Assembly (NCBI GenBank): GCA_021850095.1
Contig: JAJZRX010000006.1
Location: 1 to 63,044, forward strand
Reading direction: 5' to 3'
Length of the DNA stretch: 63,044 bases
DNA from: Deltaproteobacteria bacterium
Lineage (GTDB): Bacteria > Desulfobacterota > Desulfuromonadia > Geobacterales > Pseudopelobacteraceae
The notes under the pieces were generated by a model. That model was not told the origin of the DNA, did not search any database, and saw nothing but the letters and a program-made list of their open reading frames with translations. The position numbers and the translations under genes are program-made. Positions 1-9,258 of this stretch are shown piece after piece. Every line of letters starts with the position of its first letter. The stretch's first letter is position 1.

Positions 1-885
1 TCCGGTGATTGAGCCGCAGGGGAACAGAGCCCGGAAGATATCCGCCAATTGCACTCCATCCCTGACACGGGCGGTCACGGTGGAGGTCATCTGGTGCAGG
101 CTGGGATAGGTTTCAACCTGAAAAAGCGCATCCACCGCCACAGAACCGGTCTGCGCCACGATCCCCAGGTCATTGCGCAGCAGATCAACAATCATCAGGT
201 TTTCGGCCCGTTCCTTGGGATCCTGCCGCAAGCGCCGGACCACTTGACGATCTTCGGCCGAAAATCTGCCGCGCCGGGCGGTGCCTTTCATCGGGCGGGT
301 CGTGACCATGCGCTCCTTGAGGGCAAAGAACAGTTCGGGCGAGGCGGAGACGATCGCAAAGCGGCCAGTGTCGAGGTAGGCGCTGAAGGGGGCCCGCTGC
401 CCGCGCCCGATGCGGGCGTACAGCGCCAGCGGGTCGCCGCTGAAACGTCCCTGCAGCGGAAAGGTGTAGTTGACCTGATAGCAGTCACCGGCGGCAATGT
501 AGGTGCGGATTTTTTCGATATGGGCGGAATAATCATCCACGTGCATTGAGTGCTGCAGCAGGGCATCGCCACCCTCTTCCGGCAGCCCTGTGCCGGCCGG
601 CACGGAGTGCCGTTGGCGGAAAAGAGCGAACCAGGCCAGCGGCAGCCCCTCGACAGGCGGGAGAGCGGGAAGATCCGGGTTGAGCGCCGCGGCGGCTTCA
701 TAGCTGACAAAGCCGGCCGCATACAGGCCGGAGTCCGCCGCAGCCTGGACTTCCATCAGCGCGGCGGCAACCATCTCCGGCCGGGTGGTTTCGACCGTCC
801 CGACATAACCGGAGAAGCGCCAGGAGGAACCAAAACCACTGCCGCCAAAGGAATCCAGCAGTACGCTCGGGATGGCGTCAGGCAT
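1..885 (-). CDS. pabB: aminodeoxychorismate synthase component I (PabB), 5' part, cut by window start
   Basis: Chorismate-utilising enzyme of folate synthesis: it makes 4-amino-4-deoxychorismate from chorismate, using ammonia from the PabA partner. About 295 residues are present and the frame stays open to base 1. Visible family motifs are the Lys-containing PMKGT (about residue 200; the lysine is the nucleophile in PabB) and ERAENLMIVDLLRNDLG (about 225-241). The PMKGT lysine favours PabB over TrpE or an isochorismate synthase. The ATG at 885-883 overlaps the stop of the upstream efflux gene by 8 bases, so translation is probably coupled. A fused C-terminal lyase (PabBC) cannot be excluded because the 3' end is outside the window. 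Confidence 0.88.
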   Translation of the reverse strand, partial: MPDAIPSVLLDSFGGSGFGSSWRFSGYVGTVETTRPEMVAAALMEVQAAADSGLYAAGFVSYEAAAALNPDLPALPPVEGLPLAWFALFRQRHSVPAGTGLPEEGGDALLQHSMHVDDYSAHIEKIRTYIAAGDCYQVNYTFPLQGRFSGDPLALYARIGRGQRAPFSAYLDTGRFAIVSASPELFFALKERMVTTRPMKGTARRGRFSAEDRQVVRRLRQDPKERAENLMIVDLLRNDLGIVAQTGSVAVDALFQVETYPSLHQMTSTVTARVRDGVQLADIFRALFPCGSITG

Positions 886-3800
886 GTTTGCCTTTCCATT
901 TCTGTTTCAGCCAATTTCCCAGATCATCCATATAGGTGTACATGACCGGCACCACCATCAGGGTCAGCAAGGTCGAGGTCAACAGCCCCCCCACCACGGC
1001 CCGCGCCATGGGGGCCCGCCCTTCGCCGCCGGCGCCGATTCCCAGAAAGAGCGGCAGCATGCCGAAGATCATCGCCAGCGAAGTCATGATGATCGGCCGC
1101 AGACGGGTGCGGCCGGCCTGAATCACCGCTTCGCGGCGCGCCAGCCCATCCCGGTTGCGGAGAATCTTGGCGTAATCCACCAGCAGAATGGCGTTCTTGG
1201 TCACCAGCCCCATCAGCATGATCAAACCGATCAGCGCCATGATGTTGACCGTGTCGCCGGTCAGTTTCAGCATACCGGCCATGCCGACGATTGAAAGCGG
1301 CAGCGAGAGCATGATCGCCAGCGGCTCGAAAAAGGACTCGAACTGGGCCGCCAGAATCAGATACACGAAGATGATCGCCAACAGCAGCGACTCGCCCATG
1401 TAACCGAAGGATTCGGCCATATCCTCGGCCTCGCCCGACAGGCTGACCGAATAACCGGGCGGCATGTCGATCCGCTTGGCCGCCGCTTCCACATGCTTGG
1501 CGGCCGTGCCGATCGGCAGATCGTCCAGATTGGCGGAAACGGTCACCTGGCGGGCCAGGTCGCGGCGGTTGATTTCGGTCGGACTGGCTGCCACGCGGGT
1601 GCTGACCAGACTGCCGAGCGGGATCAGCTTGATCCCTCCGGTATCGTCCGGCACCGACACCTTCAGGTCGGCGACCTGGCCCGGATTGTGGCGCAGGGTT
1701 TCCGGCAGCCGCACCCGCACATCCACCGCGTCACCGTCCTGATCCTCATAGGTGCTGACCGCTTCGCCCCCCACCAGCCGCGAGAGGGAGGCCACCACAT
1801 CATTGGTGGTAACCCCGGCCGAAAGCGCCTTTTCCCGATCCACCTTGAGCCGGTATTCAGGGATATCATGCTCCAGCGTCACCGCCAGATCAACAATCCC
1901 CGGCACCCGGTACAGTTCACCCTTCAGCTTTTGCCCAAGGATTTTGAGCGTCTCCAGATCATCGCCTTTCAGATTGACGTTGAGCGGTTTCTGGGCCCCG
2001 CCGATCTGGCCGACCTCCTCGATCGAAAAGGTGATCCCGGCGATCTGCTGGAGTTTGCCCCGCACGATCCGCTGCAGCTCGAACTGATCCCGTTTTCGTT
2101 CCGCACGCTCCTTCAGCTTGAGGTACAGCAGACCATCCCGCACGGTGCCGCTGTCGCCGGCGCCGATGGTGGCGTAACTGTGATCGATTTCCGGGATGTC
2201 CCTGATGGCTGCCAGTATGGCGTGCAGACGATTCTCGGTTTCGGCCATGGCCGCGTCGGGAGCGGTTTTGAAGGAGATCTGAAATTCACCCTTGTCCTCC
2301 TTGGACATGAAGGACGATTCCAGGGAGCCAAAAATGATGATACCGCCGGCAAAAGCGGCCACCGCCGTCAGCATGACCGTTTTACGGTGATTCAGGGCCC
2401 AGCCGATGGCGCTGCGGTACTTGTCCGCCGTCAGATCGAACCAGTCGTTGAAACGCTCCAGCCAACGGGCCAGCCCCTTGCGCCGCCCCTGCAGATGAAT
2501 GGAGGGATCGTGCCAGCGCGAGGAGAGCATCGGATCCAGAGTGAAGGAGACAAACAGCGATACCAGCACGGCAAAGGCGACGCTGATGCCGAACTGGAAG
2601 AAAAAGCGTCCGACGATGCCCCGCATGTAGGCCACCGGGATGAAAACAGCCACGATCGACATCGAGGTGGCGAAAACCGCCAAGCCGATCTCGCTGGTGC
2701 CGAAGCGGGAAGCTTCCATATGATCCTTGCCCAGCTCCAGATGCCGGACGATGTTCTCACGCACGACAATCGCATCGTCGATCAAAAGCCCGATGGCCAG
2801 CGAGAGCGCCATCAGGGTCATGACGTTCAGGGTCATGCCCATGGCGTTCATGATGATAAAGGCCGAGATGACCGAGATAGGCAGTGTCACGCCGGTGATG
2901 ACGGTCGAGCGCCAGGAATTGATGAAGCAGAACACAATCAGCACCGTCAGGATACCGCCGATGATCAGGGTTTCCTTGACGTCGGCCAGCGATTCGCGGG
3001 TCATGATCGTGCCGTCGCGCACCATGCTCAAGGACACGCCGGGAGGCAGCTCGTTCTGCACCTTGAGCATGGTTTTTTTGATGTTGTCAACCAGCTGTAC
3101 CTCGTTGCCGCCGGACTGCTTGTACACATCCAGCCCGATGGCCGGCCGGCCGTTGACCAGCGCCAGCTTGCGCTTCTCCTCGGTGCCGTCCGACACTCTG
3201 GCCACCTCTCCCAGCGCTATCGCCCGCTCGCCGCGCCGGGCAATCGCCATGCTGCGATACTGCTCGGCCTGCTCCGGCTTGCCGTCGATGCGCAGCGGAT
3301 ATTCGCTGGTTCCTTTGGTCAGGCGCCCCAGGGGGGTGTTGGTGTTTTCGGAGCGGAGACCGGACACGACTTCATTGACCCCCAGCCCCAGGGAATCCAG
3401 ACGGACCGGATCAAGCTCCACGCTGATCTCGCGCTTGCGGCCGCCAACCATGTCGATCTTGCCGACCCCGGCCACGCTTTCGAAGCGCTTCTTGATCTTC
3501 TTTTCAACCAGAGTCGTCAATTCGACGGCGGAAAGCGTATCGGACTGCACCGCCAGGGCCGCCACCGGGGCGGCGTTGAAATCCAGCTTCTGGATGATCG
3601 GCTCGTCGATGCTCTCCGGCAGATTACCGCGGATCGAACCGATCTTGGCCCGCACCTCCTGGGCGCAGTCGTTGACCTTCTGCTCCAGCTGGAACTGAAC
3701 CGTCACCGTCGAAACACCCTCGCGCGAGGTGGAGAAAACATGTTTGACGCCGGCGATCTGGTTGACCGATTCCTCAATCCTCTTGGAGACCTCACGTTCG

Positions 3801-3976
3801 ACCGTTTCCGGCGATGCGCCCGGAAAGGTGGTTACAACCGAAACCAGCGGGAACTCCACGTTGGGGAACATTTCGACCGCCAGACGCTTGTAGGAGAAAA
3901 GTCCCAGCGTGACCAGGGCCAGCATCATCACCGCAGCGAAGATCGGGCGTTTAATGGAGAGATCGGAAAGAATCAT
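878..3976 (-). CDS. RND-family multidrug efflux permease (HAE1/AcrB type)
   Basis: Inner-membrane proton-driven pump of a tripartite efflux system. At 1032 residues it has the full length of the AcrB/MexB family. It starts with the typical MILSDLSIKRPIFA amphipathic segment and first transmembrane helix. The proton-relay Asp pair is seen in GLLIDDAIVV at about residues 400-405, and the second half ends in a membrane block with AILLVDYA. The matching periplasmic adaptor is at 5080-6243, but tag and a small membrane gene lie between them, and no outer-membrane channel gene is present. The substrate cannot be read from sequence. The 3' end overlaps pabB. Confidence 0.93.
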   Translation of the reverse strand: MILSDLSIKRPIFAAVMMLALVTLGLFSYKRLAVEMFPNVEFPLVSVVTTFPGASPETVEREVSKRIEESVNQIAGVKHVFSTSREGVSTVTVQFQLEQKVNDCAQEVRAKIGSIRGNLPESIDEPIIQKLDFNAAPVAALAVQSDTLSAVELTTLVEKKIKKRFESVAGVGKIDMVGGRKREISVELDPVRLDSLGLGVNEVVSGLRSENTNTPLGRLTKGTSEYPLRIDGKPEQAEQYRSMAIARRGERAIALGEVARVSDGTEEKRKLALVNGRPAIGLDVYKQSGGNEVQLVDNIKKTMLKVQNELPPGVSLSMVRDGTIMTRESLADVKETLIIGGILTVLIVFCFINSWRSTVITGVTLPISVISAFIIMNAMGMTLNVMTLMALSLAIGLLIDDAIVVRENIVRHLELGKDHMEASRFGTSEIGLAVFATSMSIVAVFIPVAYMRGIVGRFFFQFGISVAFAVLVSLFVSFTLDPMLSSRWHDPSIHLQGRRKGLARWLERFNDWFDLTADKYRSAIGWALNHRKTVMLTAVAAFAGGIIIFGSLESSFMSKEDKGEFQISFKTAPDAAMAETENRLHAILAAIRDIPEIDHSYATIGAGDSGTVRDGLLYLKLKERAERKRDQFELQRIVRGKLQQIAGITFSIEEVGQIGGAQKPLNVNLKGDDLETLKILGQKLKGELYRVPGIVDLAVTLEHDIPEYRLKVDREKALSAGVTTNDVVASLSRLVGGEAVSTYEDQDGDAVDVRVRLPETLRHNPGQVADLKVSVPDDTGGIKLIPLGSLVSTRVAASPTEINRRDLARQVTVSANLDDLPIGTAAKHVEAAAKRIDMPPGYSVSLSGEAEDMAESFGYMGESLLLAIIFVYLILAAQFESFFEPLAIMLSLPLSIVGMAGMLKLTGDTVNIMALIGLIMLMGLVTKNAILLVDYAKILRNRDGLARREAVIQAGRTRLRPIIMTSLAMIFGMLPLFLGIGAGGEGRAPMARAVVGGLLTSTLLTLMVVPVMYTYMDDLGNWLKQKWKGKHA

Positions 3977-4034
3977 GCTGTTTCAGGTTCCTTGTAAGGG
4001 GGGGATTTCGTTTCAGACGTCCGAGCTGGGCTTA

Positions 4035-4472
4035 TTATCGCCTGACAACCAGAAACGCGCCTGCGGCAAGCAGCAGGATGCCAAGCGACCGTAAGGGGGA
4101 AAAGGGTATCTGGCGCAGCCCGAACGCACCGACATGATCCAGACTCGCCGCAGTCAGCAGCTGACCGGCAATGACCAGCGCCATAACGGCGGTCGTGCCG
4201 ATGCGCGGCACCGATACGATCGTCAGCGTCACAAAAAATGCGCCCAGGAAGCCACCGGTCAGCTCCCACCAGGAAGCTCCGGCAATGCCGCGCAGGCTGC
4301 CCTTGCCGACCAGCAGAGTAATGACCAGCAAGGCCAGCGTGCCAACGGCAAACGAGATCAGAGAGCTTTCATAGACTCCGGTCTTCTGCGCCAGGCGGGC
4401 ATTGATGGAAGGCTGCAGCGCCACCGCCATGCCGCCGCACACCATTAACAGCATCACCGTCAGGTTACTCAT
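4035..4472 (-). CDS. small DMT-type membrane protein, YdcZ (DUF606) family
   Basis: This 145-residue protein is almost entirely hydrophobic, with about five predicted membrane helices. Its first helix carries the MAVALQPSINARLAQ pattern typical of the YdcZ/DUF606 half-transporters of the drug/metabolite superfamily. Such proteins usually act as dimers of short subunits; no substrate is known for most of them. The ATG overlaps the stop of tag by 8 bases, and the RND permease follows 58 bases downstream, so it is part of the adaptor-tag-ydcZ-permease-pabB run. Family assignment is from recognition of the pattern. Confidence 0.75.
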   Translation of the reverse strand: MSNLTVMLLMVCGGMAVALQPSINARLAQKTGVYESSLISFAVGTLALLVITLLVGKGSLRGIAGASWWELTGGFLGAFFVTLTIVSVPRIGTTAVMALVIAGQLLTAASLDHVGAFGLRQIPFSPLRSLGILLLAAGAFLVVRR

Positions 4473-5067
4473 CAGCGCCCCCCAGCTCTTTCCAGCGAAA
4501 ACAGTCGACGGTATGGTCGTTGACCATCCCGATCGCCTGCATCAGCGCATAGCAGATGGTCGAACCGACAAAGCGAAAACCGCGTTTTTTCAGATCACGG
4601 CTGACAGCATCCGAAAGCGGGGTGCTGGCCGGGACATCGCCGGGCTTTTGCCAGGCGTTCTGCAGAGGCTGACCATCCACGAAGCGCCACAGATAGGAGT
4701 CAAAACTGCCGAATTCGGCTTGCACGTCCAAAAAGGCCCGGGCATTGCCGATGGCGGCGGCAATCTTAAGGCGATTGCGGATGATGCCGCTGTCCACCAA
4801 CAGTTCAGCCTGTTCCTGTTGATCGAAAGCCGCTACAAGTGCGGGATCGAAGCCGGCAAAAGCCCGGCGATACCCTTCACGTCGTTTGAGGATCGTAATC
4901 CAGGACAATCCGGCCTGGGCCCCTTCCAGGATCAAAAACTCGAATAGCAGCCGGTCGTCGTGAACCGGCACACCCCACTCCCGATCATGGTAATTGAGGT
5001 AATCCGGGTCGTTGCCGGCCCAGCGGCACCTGACCAGCGCGTTGGCATTATGCGGCATTGTATTCAC
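4465..5067 (-). CDS. tag: DNA-3-methyladenine glycosylase I
   Basis: Base-excision repair enzyme that removes 3-methyladenine from alkylated DNA. All signature residues of the E. coli enzyme are present with a constant +10 offset: zinc ligands Cys14, His27, His185 and Cys189 (E. coli 4, 17, 175, 179), and the glutamate in LEGAQAGLSW at residue 48 (E. coli Glu38). It is 200 residues long. The start is a GTG (5067-5065) placed after a GAGGGGAT ribosome-binding site; an ATG three codons later is an alternative. It lies 12 bases after the efflux adaptor gene, an unusual place for a repair gene. Confidence 0.95.
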   Translation of the reverse strand: MNTMPHNANALVRCRWAGNDPDYLNYHDREWGVPVHDDRLLFEFLILEGAQAGLSWITILKRREGYRRAFAGFDPALVAAFDQQEQAELLVDSGIIRNRLKIAAAIGNARAFLDVQAEFGSFDSYLWRFVDGQPLQNAWQKPGDVPASTPLSDAVSRDLKKRGFRFVGSTICYALMQAIGMVNDHTVDCFRWKELGGADE

Positions 5068-5079
5068 GGCCGTATCCCC

Positions 5080-6243
5080 TCAATCCTTTTTTGCGGCGCC
5101 AACCGCGATCCGGTCGCCATCCTTGAGATTGAAGCCGCCCCGAACGACGTAGCGCTCCCCTGCTTTAAGCCCTGAAAGCACCTCGACCTGATCACCAATG
5201 ACAACTCCGCTGACGATCTCGCGCCGGCGGGCGATGCCGTTCTCCGCCACATACAGCGAACCTTTCCCGGCCGACAGGTCAAAGGCGGCCAGGGCATTGC
5301 GCGGCACCTGCAGAACTCCGTTGCGGGTGCCGGTGATAATACGCCCCTTGGCGAACAGCCCCCCCTTGAGGGTCTCCGGGACATTCTGCACTTCGGCGAT
5401 CACCTTCAGAGAGCGGTCCGCGGCGGAGAGTTCAGGATTGACGTACATGACCCGGCCGCTGAAGGTTTTGTCCGCCAGGGAATCCACACTGAACTCCAGC
5501 CTCTGTCCCACCTTGACCGTAGATGAAGCGCTGGACGGCACGGTCACGGTCAGGTTCAGCAGGCGGTTGTCAACGATCCGGAAGATCGGCTTGCCGGCGG
5601 CCGCGTCACTGGCCAGATCGCCCACATTGACGTTCCTGAGCGCCACAACCCCATCGATGGGCGCAGTGACCAGGCCCTTGGCCTGGCGGGCCTTGCCTTG
5701 GCGCAACTCTTCCTCGGCCACGCGGATCTGGGCCCGGGCCGCTTCCACGCGGGCACTGGCCGCTTCCCGTTCGCTTGCGGCGTCATCCAGCGCCTGCTGG
5801 GTCGCCAAACCGGATTCCTTCAGTTTATGCAGGCGGGCCAGTTCGCGCTCGGCACGGGTTGAAGCCACCTGAGTCTGGGACAGATTGGCCCGGGCCGAGG
5901 CAATACCCGCCTCGGCCCGCTTGACCTGCGCCTCGGTCTCGGCCAGATCGATACTGACCAACGGCTGCCCCTTTTTTACCCGTACCCACTCGTTCACAAA
6001 GACCTGCTTTACCAGCCCCGGAATCTGGGTTCTGACGTCGACCGCAAACTTGGGCTCCAGGCTGCCGGTAACCTCAATGCCGTCAGTCAGATCTGCTACG
6101 GACGCCACCTGGGTCTCGACCGCCACCGGCGGTTTGGCCGTCTGTTGAGCTGTCTTCTTGGCGTTATCTCCGTCACAGGCGGCCAGCAGACAGATGACTG
6201 CCAACAGCGATACCCCAGGTAAACTATTCAACCTCAAACTCAT
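5080..6243 (-). CDS. RND efflux periplasmic adaptor lipoprotein (AcrA/MdtA type)
   Basis: Membrane-fusion protein that bridges the RND pump to an outer-membrane channel. The N-terminus is a lipoprotein signal with lipobox LLAAC (Cys23). There follow a lipoyl half (VFVNEWVRVKKGQPLVSID), a long alpha-helical hairpin with heptads (about residues 95-175), the second lipoyl half (VTAPIDGVVALRNVNVGD) and beta-barrel/membrane-proximal domains. The length (387) is normal for the family. It is the first gene after flhB (37-base gap, no clear terminator), so it may be read through from the flagellar run. The partner permease is at 878-3976. Confidence 0.92.
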   Translation of the reverse strand: MSLRLNSLPGVSLLAVICLLAACDGDNAKKTAQQTAKPPVAVETQVASVADLTDGIEVTGSLEPKFAVDVRTQIPGLVKQVFVNEWVRVKKGQPLVSIDLAETEAQVKRAEAGIASARANLSQTQVASTRAERELARLHKLKESGLATQQALDDAASEREAASARVEAARAQIRVAEEELRQGKARQAKGLVTAPIDGVVALRNVNVGDLASDAAAGKPIFRIVDNRLLNLTVTVPSSASSTVKVGQRLEFSVDSLADKTFSGRVMYVNPELSAADRSLKVIAEVQNVPETLKGGLFAKGRIITGTRNGVLQVPRNALAAFDLSAGKGSLYVAENGIARRREIVSGVVIGDQVEVLSGLKAGERYVVRGGFNLKDGDRIAVGAAKKD

Positions 6244-6280
6244 TACAAATCCTCCCGACCGGCAACAGCTTTCATAAATA

Positions 6281-7351
6281 TCACACTTTCCCCTTCAGCT
6301 TGTAGACATAGGCCAGAACCTCGGCCACCGCGGCATACAGCGATTCCGGAATCGGCTCGTTTTCTTTGACCTGGTCATATAGTTCACGGGCCAGAAAGCG
6401 ATTTTCGACCAGGGTAACCTGGTGTTCCCGGGCGATTTTCTTGATCGCTTCGGCCATCAGATCCACCCCTTTGGCCAGCACGAGCGGGGCGATCATTTTC
6501 TGGCGGTCGTACTTGAGGGCAATGGCGTAGTGGGTCGGGTTGGTGATGACCACATCCGCCAGCGGAATGATCTTTGTCATTCTGCGGCGGGCCATCTGGA
6601 ACTGCATCCGCTTGATCTTGCCTTTTACCTCCGGGTTGCCTTCGACTTCCTTGTGCTCATCCTTGACCTCCTGCTTGGTCATTTTGAGATTTTCAATATA
6701 GCGCCACTTGACGTACGCCATGTCCAGCAGCCCCAGGACAATCATAATGCCGCAGGTGTGGGTAACAATCTTGAATGCGATGTGCCCGACAAAACTGAAG
6801 ATCGTTTCGATATCGGCTTCCGCCAGAAAGGTGATGTTCTGCATTTCATCCTGAATCACCCGGTAGGCAATCCAGGCCACTACCAGCATTTTGAGTAGCG
6901 ATTTGAGCATCTCAACAAGAGCATCCTTGTTAAAAAGGCGACCAAAACCTTTTAACGGACTCAGTTTGCTGAAATCGACCGTCAGGCGTGAGGTGCGGAA
7001 CTCAAGCCGGCCGTTATCCTGGATAACGCTGGAAAGCACTGAAGCGGCAATAATAGTGATTATCAGGGGAGCCAGCAACACAACAATCGTTCCGAACTGC
7101 TCGGCCAGCAACGTGTTCAGATTGGCCTCACTCAACTGGAAACTGCCCATGGTCTTAAAGATCTTGACCGAACTTTTCTTAAGTCCTTCCATCATGAAAC
7201 TGCCGAAACTGTAAAGGCTGACAATACCCACCATCAAAGTAATCGATGATGTCAGCATCTGACTCATGGGCGGCGGACTTTTTTCCCGCGATTTATCAAG
7301 TTTTTGGGCGGTGGGCTGTTCTGTCTTGGAATGTTTGTCCTCGTCAGCCGT
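6281..7351 (-). CDS. flhB: flagellar export-apparatus switch protein FlhB, probable ACG start
   Basis: Inner-membrane component of the flagellar type III export gate that switches export from rod/hook to filament substrates by self-cleavage. Four membrane helices are followed by a cytoplasmic domain with the autocleavage site NPTH (Asn271 in this numbering). The first in-frame ATG is at 7267, but the 28 codons before it encode a typical FlhB start (ADEDKHSKTEQPTAQKL) and contain no ATG, GTG or TTG. The in-frame ACG at 7351-7349 stands where the initiator Met is expected, and AAGGGGGG lies about 8 bases upstream. From ACG the protein is 356 residues, the usual size. It follows the fliR stop by 3 bases. 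A basic GxV segment common after SREK seems shortened. Confidence 0.85.
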   Translation of the reverse strand, partial: TADEDKHSKTEQPTAQKLDKSREKSPPPMSQMLTSSITLMVGIVSLYSFGSFMMEGLKKSSVKIFKTMGSFQLSEANLNTLLAEQFGTIVVLLAPLIITIIAASVLSSVIQDNGRLEFRTSRLTVDFSKLSPLKGFGRLFNKDALVEMLKSLLKMLVVAWIAYRVIQDEMQNITFLAEADIETIFSFVGHIAFKIVTHTCGIMIVLGLLDMAYVKWRYIENLKMTKQEVKDEHKEVEGNPEVKGKIKRMQFQMARRRMTKIIPLADVVITNPTHYAIALKYDRQKMIAPLVLAKGVDLMAEAIKKIAREHQVTLVENRFLARELYDQVKENEPIPESLYAAVAEVLAYVYKLKGKV

Positions 7352-7354
7352 AGG

Positions 7355-8149
7355 TCATCCCCCCTTTGCCATCAAGCGGTAGAGCGTGTCGATCTGACCC
7401 TTGAGATGCCCAAACGAAACTTCCAGAACATGGAAGAAGATTGTCAGTGTCATGCCGGATATGATCAGCCCCAGTCCAATATTAAGCGGCATACTGATCA
7501 TGAAAACGTTCATTTGCGGAAAAGCGCGAGCCATTATTCCAAGCGCTACCGTGGTCAGCAAGAGGGCAACCATGACCGGCGCAGCCAGACGGATTCCGAT
7601 GATGAAAATATCCGCCGTACGCTGAACAAGAAAGTTGATCAGCTCACCATTCAGGTGCCAGCCTCCCAACGGAATGACTTTGAAACTGTCGATTATGGCA
7701 CGGATGAAGACGTGGTGAATGTTGAGCGCCAGAAACATCAGCGTTGCAAACAGCGTCTGGATAACCGACATGATCTGGGTCTGGGTTCCTTTGCTGGGAT
7801 CGATGATCGAAGAAATGGTCAACCCCATCTGCATGCCGATAATCTGGCCGCTGAACTCCACGGCGGCAAAGATGATCTGGGTGATGAAGCCCAGGGTCAG
7901 CCCGACCATCAGTTCGCTCAAAGCCAATAGCGCCAGGGTAAAAACGTCCGTCGGCACCTGCGGGGGAGTAATCGACAGTGTCGGAAAACAGACCAAGGTG
8001 ATCATGAAGACCGTCACAACCTTGATGCGGGTCGGTAACTGCCGACCGCCGAAAACCGGCAGGGCGGCAAAGATACCTGCCACGCGACTCAATACCAGCA
8101 TGAAAAATATGACTTCGCGGGGGGATGGAAAAGGGAGCAGCGGAAACAT
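7355..8149 (-). CDS. fliR: flagellar export-gate protein FliR
   Basis: Membrane subunit of the FliPQR export gate. It is 264 residues with about six hydrophobic helices, the normal size and layout. Typical segments are VLSRVAGIFAALPVFGG near the N-terminus and GLTLGFITQIIFAAVEFSGQIIGMQMGL at about residues 75-103 of the family alignment. It is 6 bases after fliQ and its TGA lies 3 bases before the inferred ACG start of flhB, so the ribosome terminating on fliR is next to the flhB start. Confidence 0.95.
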   Translation of the reverse strand: MFPLLPFPSPREVIFFMLVLSRVAGIFAALPVFGGRQLPTRIKVVTVFMITLVCFPTLSITPPQVPTDVFTLALLALSELMVGLTLGFITQIIFAAVEFSGQIIGMQMGLTISSIIDPSKGTQTQIMSVIQTLFATLMFLALNIHHVFIRAIIDSFKVIPLGGWHLNGELINFLVQRTADIFIIGIRLAAPVMVALLLTTVALGIMARAFPQMNVFMISMPLNIGLGLIISGMTLTIFFHVLEVSFGHLKGQIDTLYRLMAKGG

Positions 8150-8155
8150 GGGAGG

Positions 8156-8425
8156 CTAGCGCCTCATGATGGCAATAAACGAATACACTTCGCGGGTAAA
8201 GTCGCCCATATAGCTCATCATCCAGGGAAAGAAGATGATCATGGCAACCATAACGGCCACAATTTTGGGGGCAAAGGCCAGGGTGGCCTCGTTAATCGAC
8301 GTGACCGCCTGGAAGACACTGATTATCAGGCCGATCACCAGGCTGGCCAGCAGCAGGGGCGCTGCCAGCAGCAAGGTGGCTTCAAACGTGCGTCGGGCCA
8401 GCTGAACGACTAATTCGGGTGTCAT
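8156..8425 (-). CDS. fliQ: flagellar export-gate protein FliQ
   Basis: Small (89 residues) two-helix membrane protein of the flagellar type III export gate. The family pattern GLIISVFQAVTSINEATLAFAPKI is clear in the middle of the protein. It sits between fliP (68-base gap) and fliR (6-base gap), which is the standard order. Confidence 0.95.
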   Translation of the reverse strand: MTPELVVQLARRTFEATLLLAAPLLLASLVIGLIISVFQAVTSINEATLAFAPKIVAVMVAMIIFFPWMMSYMGDFTREVYSFIAIMRR

Positions 8426-8493
8426 GGTCTACCTCAAATCAAGGGCAAGGGCCGGCACGGCAGTAAAGCTGGCCATTTCCTTGAGCGGTTATA

Positions 8494-9258
8494 TTATCCG
8501 AAACTGCTGACCAGTGATCCGATCACCAGCCCCCAGCCGTCAACAAGGGTGAAGAGCAGTATTTTGAACGGCAGGGAAATCATGACCGGTGGCAGCATCA
8601 TCATACCCATCGACATCAGCACCGAAGCCACAACCATATCAACCACAATGAAGGGGATATAGATCAAAAAACCGATCTGAAAGGCGGTACGTAATTCGGA
8701 GATCATGAAAGCAGGAATGATCGTCAGGGTCGGGATCTCTTCGGCATTTTTGGGCCGGGGAAGTTTGGAGAGGTTCACAAACAGCGCCAGATCCTTTTCC
8801 CTGGTCTGGGACAGCATGAATTTCCGGATCGGCTTGACGGCCCGATCCATGGCTTGCTCCTGGCTGATCTGCTGGGCCTTCCAGGGCTGGTAGGCCTCTT
8901 TGTTGATCTGCTGCCAGACCGGCGTCATGATAAAAAACGTCAGAAACATGGAAAGCGCCAGGATAACCTGATTGGAAGGCGACGCCTGGGTGCCCAGGGC
9001 GGTACGCAGAAAGGAAAGCACCACCGAAATCCGGGTGAAGGAGGTGGTCATGATCAGCAGCCCCGGAGCCAGAGACATAACGGTCAGCAGCAGGAAAATC
9101 TGCATGGTGACCGCCACATCACTGGGTTTGGTGGCCGTGCCGACGCCGATATTCAGCGAAGGAATCGCGATCGGTTCAGCATAGGCAACAGCAGCCAGCA
9201 AAAGCGGCAAACCGGCCAGGCCCGTTAGTATGGTTCGTTTTCCAAGTCGCCATGTCAT
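8494..9258 (-). CDS. fliP: flagellar export-gate protein FliP
   Basis: Core membrane subunit of the export gate, 254 residues. It has a cleavable N-terminal signal (LLLAAVAYAEP), then the highly conserved MTTSFTRISVVLSFLRTALGTQ block and a C-terminal pair of helices with MGMMMLPPVMISLPFKILLFTLVDGW, all diagnostic of FliP. It starts directly after the fliO stop with no gap. The set fliO-P-Q-R-flhB is complete here; flhA is not in the window. Confidence 0.96.
   Translation of the reverse strand: MTWRLGKRTILTGLAGLPLLLAAVAYAEPIAIPSLNIGVGTATKPSDVAVTMQIFLLLTVMSLAPGLLIMTTSFTRISVVLSFLRTALGTQASPSNQVILALSMFLTFFIMTPVWQQINKEAYQPWKAQQISQEQAMDRAVKPIRKFMLSQTREKDLALFVNLSKLPRPKNAEEIPTLTIIPAFMISELRTAFQIGFLIYIPFIVVDMVVASVLMSMGMMMLPPVMISLPFKILLFTLVDGWGLVIGSLVSSFG

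Noticed and set aside
1493..3997. A plus-strand open frame of more than 800 codons opposite the RND permease
   Set aside because: It mirrors a highly conserved minus-strand gene in a high-GC region, its product is His/Arg/Gln-rich with no domain pattern, and it has no ribosome-binding site.
4330..4360. Sigma-54-like TGGCACG ... TTGCT on the minus strand
   Set aside because: The GG and GC doublets are 12 bases apart instead of 10 and the site lies inside the YdcZ-like gene.
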